Shown in pieces: positions 47,137 to 59,555 of a DNA stretch of 64,000 bases; positions within the stretch are counted from its first letter, which is position 1, and each line of letters opens with the position of its first letter. The notes beneath the pieces were generated by a model that had not been told where the DNA came from, ran no database searches, and was given only the letters and a program-made list of their open reading frames with translations. Origin of the DNA: Trichopria drosophilae (Eukaryota; Arthropoda; Insecta; Hymenoptera; Diapriidae); assembly GCA_030407085.1 (NCBI GenBank), contig CM059587.1, positions 17,891,001-17,955,000 of the forward strand, in the 5' to 3' direction. The translations under genes were made by a program, and so were the position numbers.

Positions 47137-47297
47137 ATTATCGACGTTCAAACTGATGATGAAAATGTGAACGGCCCGGCGTTAATGGGTTAATTAATAT
47201 CATATAAATACCATTAAGACTCACTTTTAAAAAAAAAAATTATGCATATATAATATAATGCAAATATAAAAAAATATATATATAAATATATATATAA

Positions 47298-47347
<50 letters not shown>

Positions 47348-47750
47348 GAAAAATCTTTAAGACCAATTTCTTTTATAAGGATTTAATAAAAAATATAAAC
47401 TGCAGTATATTTTTTTATTTTTACGTTTTTATTTTTATTGCAGACATTTTCTTCTGTATATATAATATTTTTATTTTTGCATAATATTATATATGCATAA
47501 TATTTTTTCTTAAAAAAGTGAGTCTTAATGGTGTTTATATGATATTAATTAACCCATTAACGCCGGGCCGGACACATTTTCATCATCAGTTTGAACGTCG
47601 ATAATTGCAGAAATTTTCTTTTGTATATATATATACAAAAGAAAATTTCTGCAATAAAAATGTATGCATGTAAAAATAAAAATATATACTGCAGTTTATA
47701 TTTTTTATTAAATCCTTATAAAAGAAATTGGTCTTAAAGATTTTTCCAAT
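47137..47750. mobile_element. interleaved palindromic elements with TTAA-adjacent ends
   Basis: One inverted pair is 47137-47240 with 47500-47606 (GGCGTTAATGGGTTAATTAA against its complement). A second pair is 47348-47455 with 47640-47750 (TCTTTAAGACCAATTTC). A short perfect palindrome lies near 47608-47653 and TA repeats at about 47270-47340. The GGGTTAA and TTAACCC ends resemble piggyBac-type MITE termini. The pairs overlap rather than nest, so rearrangement is likely. Confidence 0.55.
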
Positions 47751-48284
47751 AATGTAACCATCGTTTGCCAACATATTACTAAAGTGTCTCCTCTCCATGC
47801 ACTTTTATCACAATGAATTGGGATTCGAATTTTAAACTGTCCTTTTATTATGTTATCTTTACTTTAAACTGAATTTTAGACTGTTGTAATATTATCACGT
47901 ACTAACAATTTAACTTTTTCCAAAATCTCAAATATCGCAGTTTTCGATCTTTTATCTCGAAATATATAATCATTCGGACAGAACAAAAAAGCTTAGAATT
48001 CATCAAAGGACATACCACAATTTTTCTGAAAAATATTCAGAATATCACGAGAAAAGTTTGTAAATATACTTTTGATTGTTAGCTTATTTTGGCAGAAGAT
48101 CATAGTTTTTGAGTTAAAGCGACAAGAACTTTTACAAACTAGCTTTCATCGAGGACGCCATTTTTCTATTTATTTTTCTTAAAATTCTATTGAAAGATTC
48201 TGAAAGGGCATACAATTTTACATTAGAAATAATGGTGCACACATTTTGTAAGACTCACTTTTTTAAGAAAAAAAATTATGCATG
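47751..48284. repeat. third partial copy of duplicated host sequence
   Basis: Matches 36580-37030 (ATGTAACCATCnTTTGCCAA, then TCGAGGACGCC). The end (48185-48270) also matches 47045-47110. Confidence 0.7.

Positions 48285-48345
<61 letters not shown>
48285..48345. repeat. (TA)n microsatellite
   Basis: About 30 TA units. The ORF with poly-Tyr/Ile here is an artefact of it. Confidence 0.95.
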
Positions 48346-48346
<1 letters not shown>

Positions 48347-50307
48347 CTTTGCTCTCCGCAAAAAAAAGACACTTTTCGCACTAGAAATATAATACACTGT
48401 TTTACGTACCTTCTTACAGAGTAGTATAAACACGTTGTTTTTCAGACACTTAAACTCTGCACACTTTGAAAATGAGGATTACGAATGGCAGCTGCCTCTT
48501 TAGTCCCTTCTTATATAGGTCTTGTTTCTAAACCTTTTTTTAATTACTTGATATGAGGTATCAAGACAGGCTGATAATGCATCGCATTCTGGTAATTAGG
48601 AAGCTGTACCACTAATTATACTAGAGTGTGCCTAATTATTTTCTAATATAAAGAAATAGTCTTTAGTATCAATAATATAAAATTAACGTAGGTGCATTTA
48701 AAAATTAAAATAAAATAATTAACGGCATAGACCTACCAATTGCATTAGATGTTAAAATGCCACAGTTTGGAAATTTCATAAACATTTCAAATACCTTCCG
48801 TAGTCCCTCGGATTCACAAACGTTTAGGCCTTATCGAAATATTTGTAATCTCAACTAGTAATGAAATTAACAACGAAAAAAGGTAATATAAAAAAGGAAA
48901 GATAAAATTATATTCAATAGCTATAAAGTTGATACAATTTCGATTTGACAGTTACTAGGGATAGAGTGGTATGTGAAAATGATTTGTTAGCATGCATTAT
49001 AATAAATTAAAAAAAAAAAGAATGGCAATTAATATAACAATCTATAATATGTAAAAAATATATATAGACATGCAAAAAAATATACATAGACATGATCTTT
49101 AGTAGCAATATAATTTGCGGCATTCCACCTTATTTTTAATTAGGACAACATGATGTGCATCGTTTCTTATCTTAATGTTTTCGACATTTCATAATTAAAT
49201 TATAATTAAATAAATAAATTATAATGATATGTAGTATTGCTCGTTTCTATCATGAGTCTCATGTATTCCTGGGACACATTATTGTCCGAGATTTAGTATT
49301 AGGGAAATAATCGAATATCGAGGGGCACATTAAGTGAACAATAATTATTCGGCAGATGCATATACAAACAACTTTCGAAACATGTAATTGTAAGTATAAT
49401 GCAGTCTTTTCGTTACTGAAAATTTCAATAAATGTTTCGCGATTTTCGGAAAGTTTTTTCGTAAAACTGTTAAATCGTCTGTGAAAATTACGAAACGTGT
49501 ATCACGTATAAAATTTCAGTTATTTTTTTCTGAAGTTTACTACAGAAATGTCTCACAAGCGTATTATAGGCAATCAGAACTGTTAAACTGGCGGGAAAAG
49601 TTTAATAGACAAACCCAAAAACCAGCCCTAAAACTCCTCAAAACACAAGATCAATTGCATAAAAGGGCTTGATTAGTACCGGCACTGTAAAAGCTTAGAA
49701 TTCATCAAAGAACATACCAGAATTTTTCCGCAAAATATTCAGAATATCACTACAAAAGTTTGTATAAATATACTTTTGATTCTTAGCATATTTTGGAAGA
49801 AGATCATAGTTTTTGAGTTACGGCGACAAGAACTTTTCCGAACTAGTTTTCATCGAGGACGACGCTTTTCTATTTATTTATAATAAAATTATAGTATTTT
49901 ATATACCTTTGTTTATAGAAATAAAATCGCAATGTCCTAATAGTTCGAAAGAAAGGAATAAAAAGAAAAATTTCCAAATTTTGTTGATTTTTTTTTCAAA
50001 TTTGGTGCCATATTGCAATTTTTATCGGTTGAAAATAGATTTTGACGAGTGACGTCAAAAACATCGAGTTATCTTAAAATTGTTCGATGCTTTTGTTACT
50101 AAAGTAATCTTTTAATAAACGTAAATCTTATGGAATGTTGGTCATTAATCGGTTATGTATCGAATAGAATATCGGGCATGAATCTATGCAAGTAATGATA
50201 TTCTTCAAAGCTATTATTTTATCTTGATGTAAATATCATAATATATAAGTGATACTTACAATGGGAATTGAATGTCCTGTGCGTAATGAAGAACTGATAT
50301 GAAGAAC
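48346..50307. repeat. segmental duplication block (copy 2, right part)
   Basis: 48351-48550 matches 25727-25966 and 48551-50300 matches 35619-37375. Contains no convincing gene. The ORF 49481-49672 (NWREKFNRQTQKPALKLLKT) has a counterpart near 36230 that is broken, and I recognise no domain. Confidence 0.8.
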
Positions 50308-50312
50308 CGACG
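50308..50312. repeat. Transib target duplication, left (CGACG)
   Basis: CGACG directly precedes the CACAGTG terminus and is repeated at 62683-62687. GC-rich 5-bp duplications of the form CGNCG are typical of Transib. Confidence 0.85.
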
Positions 50313-50350
50313 CACAGTGTTTAACGGTTAGAACGTTGACGTCAAAAATG
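50313..50350 (+). promoter_or_regulatory. left recombination signal-like terminus
   Basis: Heptamer CACAGTG (50313-50319), 22 bases, then TCAAAAATG (50342-50350), which matches six of nine positions of the V(D)J nonamer ACAAAAACC. Transib ends are known to resemble 23-type signals. The right end has the same heptamer, the same spacing and TCAAATATG. Confidence 0.65.
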
Positions 50351-51217
50351 TTTCGACAATTTTCCTGTCGATTAAAAAATACAAATTTTTTTTTAAAATA
50401 CTCTGGAGGGATTGTACTTTGGAAGGTAGCTGCTATTGGAAGGTCACAAACGACCATAACCTCAAAATTGTACTCTCTATGTAAAACATAGGTTTTGGTA
50501 ACCACTAAATTTGTTCGAGTGACAAGAAATGAATGATTTGTGCTTTAGGAATACATGATTATGTGCAGTTGAGTTACATTTAAGTAGAAATTATGCATAT
50601 ATGCATATATATATATACAGGGTGATCCAAAAGTCCCGGAACAGCAAAATATCTCAGCGAGAGGACATTTTCGGGAAAAATGTTTTAGACAAAAGTTTTA
50701 GGATTTTTCACGGGCTATTTAATGGTAGCATAGAATTTGACCTTGAACATGACCTTGAAGGTTATTTCAAAGTTAAGTTTATTTTTTTTAATGCGAACCT
50801 CTATTTTTTTCATGGTTTCGGAAAAAGCGGGAAATTTTACGTCCGATTATGATATGAACGATATTTTGGTCAAGGTCATTTAAAGGTGAAACTTGAAAGT
50901 CCCGGAACGGGGAAATATCTCAGAGGGAGTTCATTTTCTGTGAAAATGTTAAAGATAAGAGTTTAAGGATTTTCTGCTATCGATCTAATGGTGATATTAA
51001 TTTTGACCTTCACTATTATTTTGAAGGTCATTTCAAGGTCAAGTTCAATTTTTCAAATGGAAACCACTATTTTTTTTGAGCGGAAAGGCTTACGTCAGAA
51101 CACGACTTCACTTCACGACTTTCACAGAAAATAGACTCCCGCTGAGGTATTTCGCAGTTCCGGAACTTTTAAGTTTCACCTTGAAATGACCTTGACCAAA
51201 ATATCGTTCATAATATA

Positions 51218-51297
<80 letters not shown>

Positions 51298-51706
51298 TGT
51301 GTGTGTGTGTGTAGGGTGGCCGTTACTTTGGTCATTTTTGAATTTCTTCGGTCTCACCCCCGAAAAGTGTTCATGTTTATGAAAAAAAATATCAGATAAA
51401 ATTTGGATCAATTCGACCAGATCAACACGAGCCACCCGAGGATTAAATGTAACATTGTTTTTAAATGGGGAAAAGAGGTCTCTTAGTTTTTTTTCACGTA
51501 ACTTCGACCCGTTGAGTCTTATTTCTTTTTAAATTGACATATTTCACTTACAGGGGTTCTTGGATAACAGAATACGCCAAAAATGTTTTTTTTTTAATTT
51601 TAAACCAACACCTGATTATCTTCGAAGATACGCATTTATTGAAAAAATGCTTGACACAAAAGTTACACGGTTGAAAGAGGGTCAATCAAGGTTATTTCAA
51701 GGGCGA
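50313..51706. repeat. left inverted arm of the Transib composite
   Basis: Co-linear inverted match to the right arm. Holds the uninterrupted TTAA at 50580-50583, where the right arm carries piggyBac. Also contains CAGGGTGATCC (from about 50621), two related sub-repeats with AAAGTCCCGGAAC, several TCAAGGTCA sites and a GCGT/GT microsatellite at 51220-51312. Confidence 0.85.
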
Positions 51707-52959
51707 AACGAAATTTTTAAACGGAAACCGTACTTTTTTACTCTGGATATGATAAGAGCGGAGAATTTCAGGTTTAGATGTCTAGTCATGCAAAGGTAAC
51801 GATTTCCTGTGACAAATATTCAAATTCAAAACGTTTAAACATTAATACATTTTATGGTATGCGAAAAGTAAAAACATATCTGAGACAAAAATCGCAGGGT
51901 TTAAAGGGGTCGATCAATCTTGACCTTGCTTTTGCCTTTGGAGTCAAATTTGAAGGTTATTGAAAGTGTAAATTGAAAATTATAGATGGAAACCCTAATT
52001 TTCTACTCCATGTTCACATGGTGGAAAAACTGCACTCTGTAACCGTTCACAAAGCAAATCTTATTCAAACAGTTATTGCTTTCAAAATAATTAATTATAT
52101 AATCAAATAGTAAATAGGATTTGTAGGCATTAATTCAAATAAAAGATTTTTGTAAGAATAATCAATAATATTTATCATTTACTAATAAAAAATCAAATTT
52201 TACTGTATTAACAGAGTGAAGTTTAGATTGCCATACAAAATTGTTTTAATGGTGAAAAATACATACACAATACAATATTTTGTGAAATCTATTTTCAAGA
52301 ATCAAGTAAATATTGAATAATCTTAACTGCTATAATACATAATAAGAACTCGATAGTTCAATAGATGTTTAATTTATAGTATAATTCTGGGATATAACAC
52401 GTTTATAAGTTACGTATAATTCTCGTTTCGATGACAGTCTATAAAACGTCATAATAATATGCCATTTTTTAAACGCGCTGTAAACGTTAATCTTAAAAGT
52501 ATTACAGTCGTATATATACGTTTAGTACAAAAACATTAAAAATATTAAAATATCCTTTTTTTAATTTTTTACATTTTTTGCATTACGTTATTTAACTTTA
52601 TGCAATTTTTCTAAACGCAAATAATTAGAAAAAAAACGTTAATCTTAGACGTATTTTAAACTACCGTTGTATAGACGTATATCTCGAAAACGTATATGCC
52701 GAATACGTACACCGTTTTTATACCTCTGATATACGTATATGAAACAACCATGTTCTCATTGGGTATGGTTAGCACCACTTTTATTCGCTTTAATCATTTG
52801 ATTGAAAATATTTTTTAAAGACGTAATTTGTACTTATTGAGAGAATGACCCATGCATATAAAATGCAAAAATGTATAGGTAAAATGTTAGTTGGTAATTG
52901 TGATAATGCCAGATATATTTTGTAAAATTCCTCCACAAAAGTTGGTAAATTTAGAAATA

Positions 52960-52990
<31 letters not shown>

Positions 52991-54477
52991 CATTTAAATT
53001 GAAATACTCTTATGAAAGAGTGAATTTTCATTCCTTATTGGCGAACCTCCTCTCTCTCACGAGTGAAAACTTATTTCAAAAAGTTCAAAATCATAATTCA
53101 CTCTGTGACAAAAGTACCAAAATATCCACTCTATGAAGACTTCAGTCTCACTCAAAATTTCATTCTATTGTTAATACTATTTTCGTTAATATTATATTTC
53201 ATTTAGTTTCAAAATAATTGCCTAGATTCGCATATATGTAAATATGTTAATGCGTTATGCAATCAATTATACATAAATCAATCAATATAAATTCTGCTAT
53301 TTATTTGTAATTTATAATATTTTGCTGTAACTTACTTCATATCTCAGTTACATTGTTGGAGCCATTGCTTTTGACAGAATTGAGTGCCATATTATTTACC
53401 CTGGTGAAAATTTCCGTAAAATCATATATGATAAATCATAAGAGATTTTTATAATTTCTTTAATATCTTAGAGGAATCCAGATGATTGTAATTCATTTTC
53501 TCATATTATTATTATTTCTTATAATTACATGAGAAATCACATAAAAAGTTTTCCGGATCGTCTGATATTTTAAAAATCTCATATGATTTATCATATGATA
53601 TTACGAACATTTTCAGTAGGGTAGGTTCAACTATCGGAATCACATCGTATATATGTATTTCATTTATTATGACACGTTTCGTGAAAAAACACGAAGAATA
53701 AAAACAAATTGATCTTAAAAAATTATGTATTTATTTTATTTAGCATAAAATTTCTACAAGTAATTGGTTATTTTTCGTTATTTTCCCAAGGGAAATAGAT
53801 AGAGCACATTTGCAATAGTTTTCGGACCTTCATTATTTTTCTACAACAATATTTTTAAACTTAATCTGATTTCAACTATTTAAGAACTCTTGCTTAACAA
53901 TTTGTCTGCATCAAATGATATAAACAGTAAACTGACATACGTTTCAACATTCCAAACGAAATATAATGAGAATCGTTTTATGATTTACAGTATTACGACT
54001 ATAAATGCATTCCTTACGTATTTTTTAAACTTATTCTATTAATTATTTAATCATTTCACACCGTTATTTTACCTTATGTGGATAAATTTCTAAACATTCA
54101 CAACTACAACGCTGACTAACATTTTTAAGGAGTTTGAAAGTACATATGCTACTTTAAAACAGTACAATAGAAAGAAACACATGATCTCTTCGAATATATA
54201 ATTTGGCCTTCGTCCGCGTCCGCTAGGTGGAAGCGAATACGAAAGTAGAACCGCATTCCGTTTCAATATTAAGAGGATGGGAGGAACGAACATGACTACC
54301 CACTTTTTTAAAATGTTCTTGGCAGAAATGTATGAAATTGCGTGTCTACTATTTGCTTAATAAAATCCGTCAGTTACATTCAGGTATTTTTTCATTCTAT
54401 ATACTTGATTCGTTGCATTTTACTTGGTTTATAGTTTCAAATTATTTCTGTATTTTATTTTTATTTTTAAATTTAAA
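51707..54477. other. Transib internal region upstream of the transposase
   Basis: AT-rich, no convincing ORF. A GAGTGAA/TTCACTC cluster lies at 53010-53160 and a short TA repeat near 52973-52990. The promoter of the transposase gene must lie here or in the arm, but no motif is decisive. Confidence 0.5.
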
Positions 54478-56571
54478 ATGAAGTATAGTGTCGAAAATTT
54501 CATAATTTGTGACATGATATGGAATGCAGGTGCGACTTCGAATAATCAAAAAGTTGAAGCTGTGATGAATGAAATACGTAGATGTACTACGTTTTCAGAT
54601 CAGCAATACGCTATGATCTCGCATAAAATTCTCAATAATTTCTTACCACAGTACAATAAAATGTGGCAACAAGTCAAAAGACGTAAAGATTATTTTAAAC
54701 AAAAATACGACAATTATTTGAAAAGACTTTTTGAGGTCGACCTTTGTACCAGCCAAATTGCTACTACTAGCACTGATGCTGCCATAATCACAGATCGTAA
54801 CTCCCTCAAAAAAGGTCGTCCACGGCTAACCTATGATAACTCATCTTTACGAACGAAGCAAAGACGAATTGGAGACTTAGCTTCTACTCACAGTAAGGAA
54901 GAATTGCAGAAAGCATTAAAATTAAAAGAAAAAGAGGAACTACGAAACATGGATGATACAATGGAGGTTGATATTAGCGAGGAAGAAAATGCCGTCGACT
55001 TAAACAGAGTTCTTGCAATGTATATGGATGTAGGATATAGTAAAAGAATGTATGAGATGGCAAGAAAACATCATTCATTGTTTAGTGATTCAGGCCATTT
55101 CCCACCTTATCACCATTTGCAAAGAGCTAAAGCAGATTGCTATCCAGAACATATCACAATTTCTGAAACAAAAGCAAGTGTGCATTTTATATCTTTATTA
55201 GTGCACACTGCTAAGAGAATACTTTTGGTTGTTGGTGATGATAAAGTATCTGAAATTGGTAGTGAAACTTTAACTCTCATTGGGAAATGGGGCATGGATG
55301 GTGCTGGTGGTCAACAGACAACGAGGCAGAATTGGAGTGAAGGAAGAATGCATAATGGCTCTCAAGAACACAGTGATGGTGACAGCTTCGAAGAAGAAGA
55401 AGGCGGGGTTGACTCATATGTTAACGGTAATCCTCCAAAAGGAGCAGAACCTAAAAAGGCTGCAAATTGTGATAATAATGTAACTCGTGCAAATCGAGAT
55501 GCAGCTGTTTTTACGGTTTCATTCGTCCCTCTGCAACTGAAATGCAAATCATCAATCATTTGGACTAATCCAACTCCGTCCTCAGTTCGCTACTGTAGAC
55601 CAGTTCGTTTTCAATTTGTCAAGGAAACTGAATCTCTGGCTAAAAAATTATATGATCGCTATAAAAAACTGTTAGAGAAAGTAGAGACATATTCCTTTGA
55701 AATGGCGAATTCGACGTATGACATTAAATTTCACTTACACTGCACGATGATTGACGGCAAAGTCTGCAATTTCTTTACGGATCAAAGATCTATTAGGAGT
55801 TGCAATATTTGCAAAGTCGGGCCTAAACTCATGAACAATCTAGATTACATAAAAACAACTAAGTGGTATCATGAGTATTACGAATATGGTTTATCCACGT
55901 TGCATTGCTGGATTCGTTTCATGGAATACCTTTTACATATTGCGTACAACATGGACGTTAAAAAACCCGAGGTGAAGTTGCCAATTGATAAAGAAACTCA
56001 AAAGATCACAAAACGTAGAGTTCAAGAATCCCTAAGGAAAATAAATATTTATGTGGATATAGTCAAACAAGGGTTTGGGACAAGCAATACAGGCAATGTC
56101 GCTCGTTCATTTTTTGCCCAAGCAGACTCGGTTGCGGAGGTCACAGGATTAGACGTCAACATAATAAAACGCTTCCATAACATTCTGCAAGTTCTGACGT
56201 GTGGTAAACCTGTCAATGTTCCGCAATTTGAAAAGTACTGTAACGAAACAGCGGAATTGTGCGTAGCGGTATATCCTTGGTACAAAATGGCTCCTTCTGT
56301 GCATAAAGTACTATGTCATGGTAGCAAGATAATTGACTGTTTTCGTGTTCCGATAGGATGGTTGTCAGAAGAGGCACAAGAGGCAACGAACAAAATTTTC
56401 CGCAAAGCTCGGGCATCCAATAGTCGCATGTCTTCACGCCAAAACACTAATGAAGACATAATACATTACCTACTAATGTATTCTGATCCAGTACTAACAT
56501 CGTTGAGCCTCAAATTAGAAAAGAAATTCATTGAGCTTTCCCCCGAAGCTGAAGAAATGCTAGTTTCTTAA
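54478..56571 (+). CDS. Transib transposase, RAG1-core-like, intact
   Basis: 697 aa from ATG 54478; the frame is open to a TTG at 54424 but that is not a likely start. By-eye alignment to the RAG1 core places catalytic acids at D274 (KWGMDGAGG), D426 (TMIDGKVC) and E635 (SEEAQEATNK, compare RAG1 SEGNESGNK). Zinc ligands fit at C442 and C445 (SCNIC) and H609 and H614 (VHKVLCH, compare FHKTLAH). GTSNTGNVARSFF and FRKARASNSRMSS match the later core (GNFARKL, FRRFRKMNARQS). A basic GRPRLTY motif near residue 119 recalls AT-hook-like DNA-binding motifs. It would cut at the CACAGTG ends and join into CGNCG-like targets. No stop or frameshift; activity also depends on the ends. Confidence 0.85.
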   Translation: MKYSVENFIICDMIWNAGATSNNQKVEAVMNEIRRCTTFSDQQYAMISHKILNNFLPQYNKMWQQVKRRKDYFKQKYDNYLKRLFEVDLCTSQIATTSTDAAIITDRNSLKKGRPRLTYDNSSLRTKQRRIGDLASTHSKEELQKALKLKEKEELRNMDDTMEVDISEEENAVDLNRVLAMYMDVGYSKRMYEMARKHHSLFSDSGHFPPYHHLQRAKADCYPEHITISETKASVHFISLLVHTAKRILLVVGDDKVSEIGSETLTLIGKWGMDGAGGQQTTRQNWSEGRMHNGSQEHSDGDSFEEEEGGVDSYVNGNPPKGAEPKKAANCDNNVTRANRDAAVFTVSFVPLQLKCKSSIIWTNPTPSSVRYCRPVRFQFVKETESLAKKLYDRYKKLLEKVETYSFEMANSTYDIKFHLHCTMIDGKVCNFFTDQRSIRSCNICKVGPKLMNNLDYIKTTKWYHEYYEYGLSTLHCWIRFMEYLLHIAYNMDVKKPEVKLPIDKETQKITKRRVQESLRKINIYVDIVKQGFGTSNTGNVARSFFAQADSVAEVTGLDVNIIKRFHNILQVLTCGKPVNVPQFEKYCNETAELCVAVYPWYKMAPSVHKVLCHGSKIIDCFRVPIGWLSEEAQEATNKIFRKARASNSRMSSRQNTNEDIIHYLLMYSDPVLTSLSLKLEKKFIELSPEAEEMLVS

Positions 56572-56584
56572 ATTCCTGATCTTC

Positions 56585-56712
56585 AACAGTGAAAAAATCT
56601 ATAAAATCAGAAAATCCAAAAAAATCAATAAAATCAAAAAATCAAAAAAAATCAATAAAACCAGAAAAAAAATTAAAAAAAATAATAAAAAAAAAAATCA
56701 ATTAAAAAAAAC
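56585..56712 (+). repeat. A-rich tract after the Transib stop
   Basis: About 130 bases of A-rich sequence (units like AAAATCAATAAAATC), on the coding strand, beginning just after the stop and ending at a hairpin. The piggyBac gene shows the same arrangement. Confidence 0.85.
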
Positions 56713-56714
56713 AT

Positions 56715-56752
56715 GATTCTTGATATACGTCTACCTCCCCGCGGTAAGAATC
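56715..56752 (+). ncRNA. 3' hairpin of the Transib transcript
   Basis: GATTCTT pairs with AAGAATC across 38 nt, with an inner TACC/GGTA pairing and loop TCCCCGC. The piggyBac counterpart at 61495-61531 has GATTCTC/GAGAATC and CACC/GGTG, so both stems differ by compensatory changes. Confidence 0.6.
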
Positions 56753-57055
56753 GGTAACAGTCACCGATACAGTACTGGCTAATGACGTAATATACAGCAA
56801 TTACGAAAAAGAAACTTGGATTACTGCACACACATTGGAGGAATCGCAAGATTTATAAAACACTGTTTAATGATCTTGGGAAATGTAAAATGTCATGCGT
56901 TTGACTGTCAATAGTCACGCGTTGGTCACGTGAAGTTTACCTTCAATTTTTCCTAACGAAACCATTATCTTTTATTACATATTTTTTCAGCCTAGATCGA
57001 GAGCGCTACAAAATAGTCAAAGATGTTACAGTTTGTTCAGTACTTGCATAATTGC
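56753..57055. other. Transib internal 3' region
   Basis: Another short dyad (CGGTAACAGTCACCG, 56752-56766) follows the hairpin. Nothing else recognised. Confidence 0.4.
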
Positions 57056-57459
57056 CCTTAAAATAACCTTGATTGACCCTCTTTCAACCGTGCAACTTTT
57101 GTGTCAAGCATTTTTTCAATAAATGCGTATCTTCTAAGATAATCGGGTGTTGGTTTAAAATTAAAAAAAAAAACATTTTTGGCGTATTCTGTTATCCAAG
57201 AACCCCTGTAAGTGAAATATGTCAATTTAAAAAGAAATAAGACTCAACGGGTCGAAGTTACGTGAAAAAAAACTAAGAGACCTCTTTTCCCCATTTAAAA
57301 ACAATGTTACATTTAATCCTCGGGTGGCTCGTGTTGATCTGGTCGAATTGATCCAAATTTTATCTGATATTTTTTTTCATAAACATGAACACTTTTCGGG
57401 GGTGAGACCGAAGAAATTCAAAAATGACCAAAGTAACGGCCACCCTACACACACACACA

Positions 57460-57514
<55 letters not shown>

Positions 57515-58149
57515 CCACCCACACACACACACACACACGCACGCACGCACGCATATATTATGAACGATATTTTGGTCAAGGTCATTTCAAGGTGAAACTT
57601 AAAAGTTCCGGAACTGCGAAATATCTCAGCGGGAGTCTATTTTCTGTGAAAGTCGTGAAGTGAAGTCGTGTTCTGACGTAAGCCTTTCCGCTCAAAAAAA
57701 TAGTGGTTCCCATTTGAAAAATTGAACTTGACCTTGAAATGACCTTCAAAATAATAGTGAAGGTCAAAATTAATATCACCATTAGATCGATAGCAGAAAA
57801 TCCTTAAACTCTTATCTTTAACATTTTCACAGAAAATGAACTCCCTCTGAGATATTTCCCCGTTCCGGGACTTTCAAGTTTCACCTTTAAATGACCTTGA
57901 CCAAAATATCGTTCATATCATAATCGGACGTAAAATTTCCCGCTTTTTCCGAAACCATGAAAAAAATAGAGGTTCGCATTAAAAAAAATAAACTTAACTT
58001 TGAAATAACCTTCAAGGTCATGTTCAAGGTCAAATTCTATGCTACCATTAAATAGCCCGTGAAAAATCCTAAAACTTTTGTCTAAAACATTTTTCCCGAA
58101 AATGTCCTCTCGCTGAGATATTTTGCTGTTCCGGGACTTTTGGATCACC

Positions 58150-58226
<77 letters not shown>

Positions 58227-59216
58227 TATATGCATAATTTGTACTTAACCCTTTAAGTCCTAAATGTGCACAATTTGCACATGGATTTCAGCATCGTTTT
58301 ATGTATAAAATAAAAATTAAAAAAAAATGGAAACATCTATATCCGACTAGTTTTGAGGTCGCTCTTTCGATTGGTGCTACTAAAATTTTCGAAAAATGAC
58401 GTTTAACACATTTTTTTTACAAAAATACTGAAAAAAACACGATTTTTTAGCTACAATTTTTTTTTAAAATGCATTTTTAACTATGATACCGATTTCAGAT
58501 CACCTTCTAATCTGTCAGAAACGTGTTCCCGATTGTTTTACTTCAAAATTATACATTCACATATTTTGATTTATTTTGTTTTTCGTTTCAAAATGGCGTC
58601 TGAACGTTGAATTTTTTTGAAATTTAAGAAAATGCTATTATTTCGGATCGGCTAGGCTTTCTTTGTAGTAAAATCATACGAATTAGTTAGTACGAGTTTT
58701 GTATGACCTATTTTGATTTACGAAAGCGGTAATATCCCATAAAATCCAATTTCAAGATGGCGACTGTCATGTGCTCAGAAATACGTGTATTTCGAGACAG
58801 CCAAAATTGGTGTAAAATTTGCTAATTAACAATCTCATAGGTTTCAGTCATCGCTAAACTCGAATCTTGAGTCAGTTTACCGAAATTCAAAATAGCGGAT
58901 CCAATATGGCGGACCCGTTATATAAAATTTCACATTTCTGGAATAGAAAAAATACTATCGTATTCGACTCAGATTTTCAAGTCAACATTATTCCTAATAT
59001 TTTTTCGATTATATAAATGGTTTTTGTGAAAAAAATTATGAGATGATAAGGCTTCCTGAAATTATTCTGTATTGTTTGTTTATATCAACCCGCTATTTGC
59101 TGCTTAGAGTGCACCTAACTTATATAATTATCGATATATTCGTATATACATATTCATTACAAATATAGTTTATGTTGAAGAGGATCGTGGCTTACTCTAA
59201 TCGCGTTTGATCATCA

Positions 59217-59534
59217 TCAATGCGAAATCTGGGCTGATATTTTTCTCGTCACCAAAAAAACCTCTATGTCTTCAAAACAAATGTAATGTGAAATAGCTCC
59301 TGGTAGATCCTGCGGTTTTATTACCGTGTGTATATTTTGAAATAAGCAAAACACGTTTATTGGAATGTCTGAAAAATTTACCTCAATAGCCGCTGATAGG
59401 TGTCGTCGTGTCTCTCGCCATTTTTTTGTTCTCGCTGTAGAAATGAGTTCTATGTAGTACATAAGCAGTTGGGCTGGTTCCGTCGAGAACGATATTTCTA
59501 AAGCAGCCGTGATCTGATATTTTGAAAATTTCAT
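59217..59534 (-). CDS. divergent 105-aa ORF next to the piggyBac transposase
   Basis: ATG at 59534, only 21 bases from the transposase ATG at 59556, pointing away. The product has mixed, protein-like composition (ALEISFSTEPAQLLMYYIEL, then SAAIEVNFSDIPINVFCLF), without low complexity. No domain recognised. It lies between the left inverted end and the transposase. It may be a chance ORF over the 5' UTR or a real accessory gene sharing a bidirectional promoter. Confidence 0.3.
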   Translation of the reverse strand: MKFSKYQITAALEISFSTEPAQLLMYYIELISTARTKKWRETRRHLSAAIEVNFSDIPINVFCLFQNIHTVIKPQDLPGAISHYICFEDIEVFLVTRKISAQISH

Positions 59535-59555
59535 AGAGAAAAGTGCCTAATCATA

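Noticed and set aside
51108..51435. ORFs of His/Thr repeats over the GT/GC microsatellite, and their mirror at 57324-57663
   Set aside because: Microsatellite translation; no coding signal.
54424..54477. Extended N-terminus of the Transib transposase
   Set aside because: Begins at TTG and adds a Phe-rich stretch; the first ATG is at 54478.
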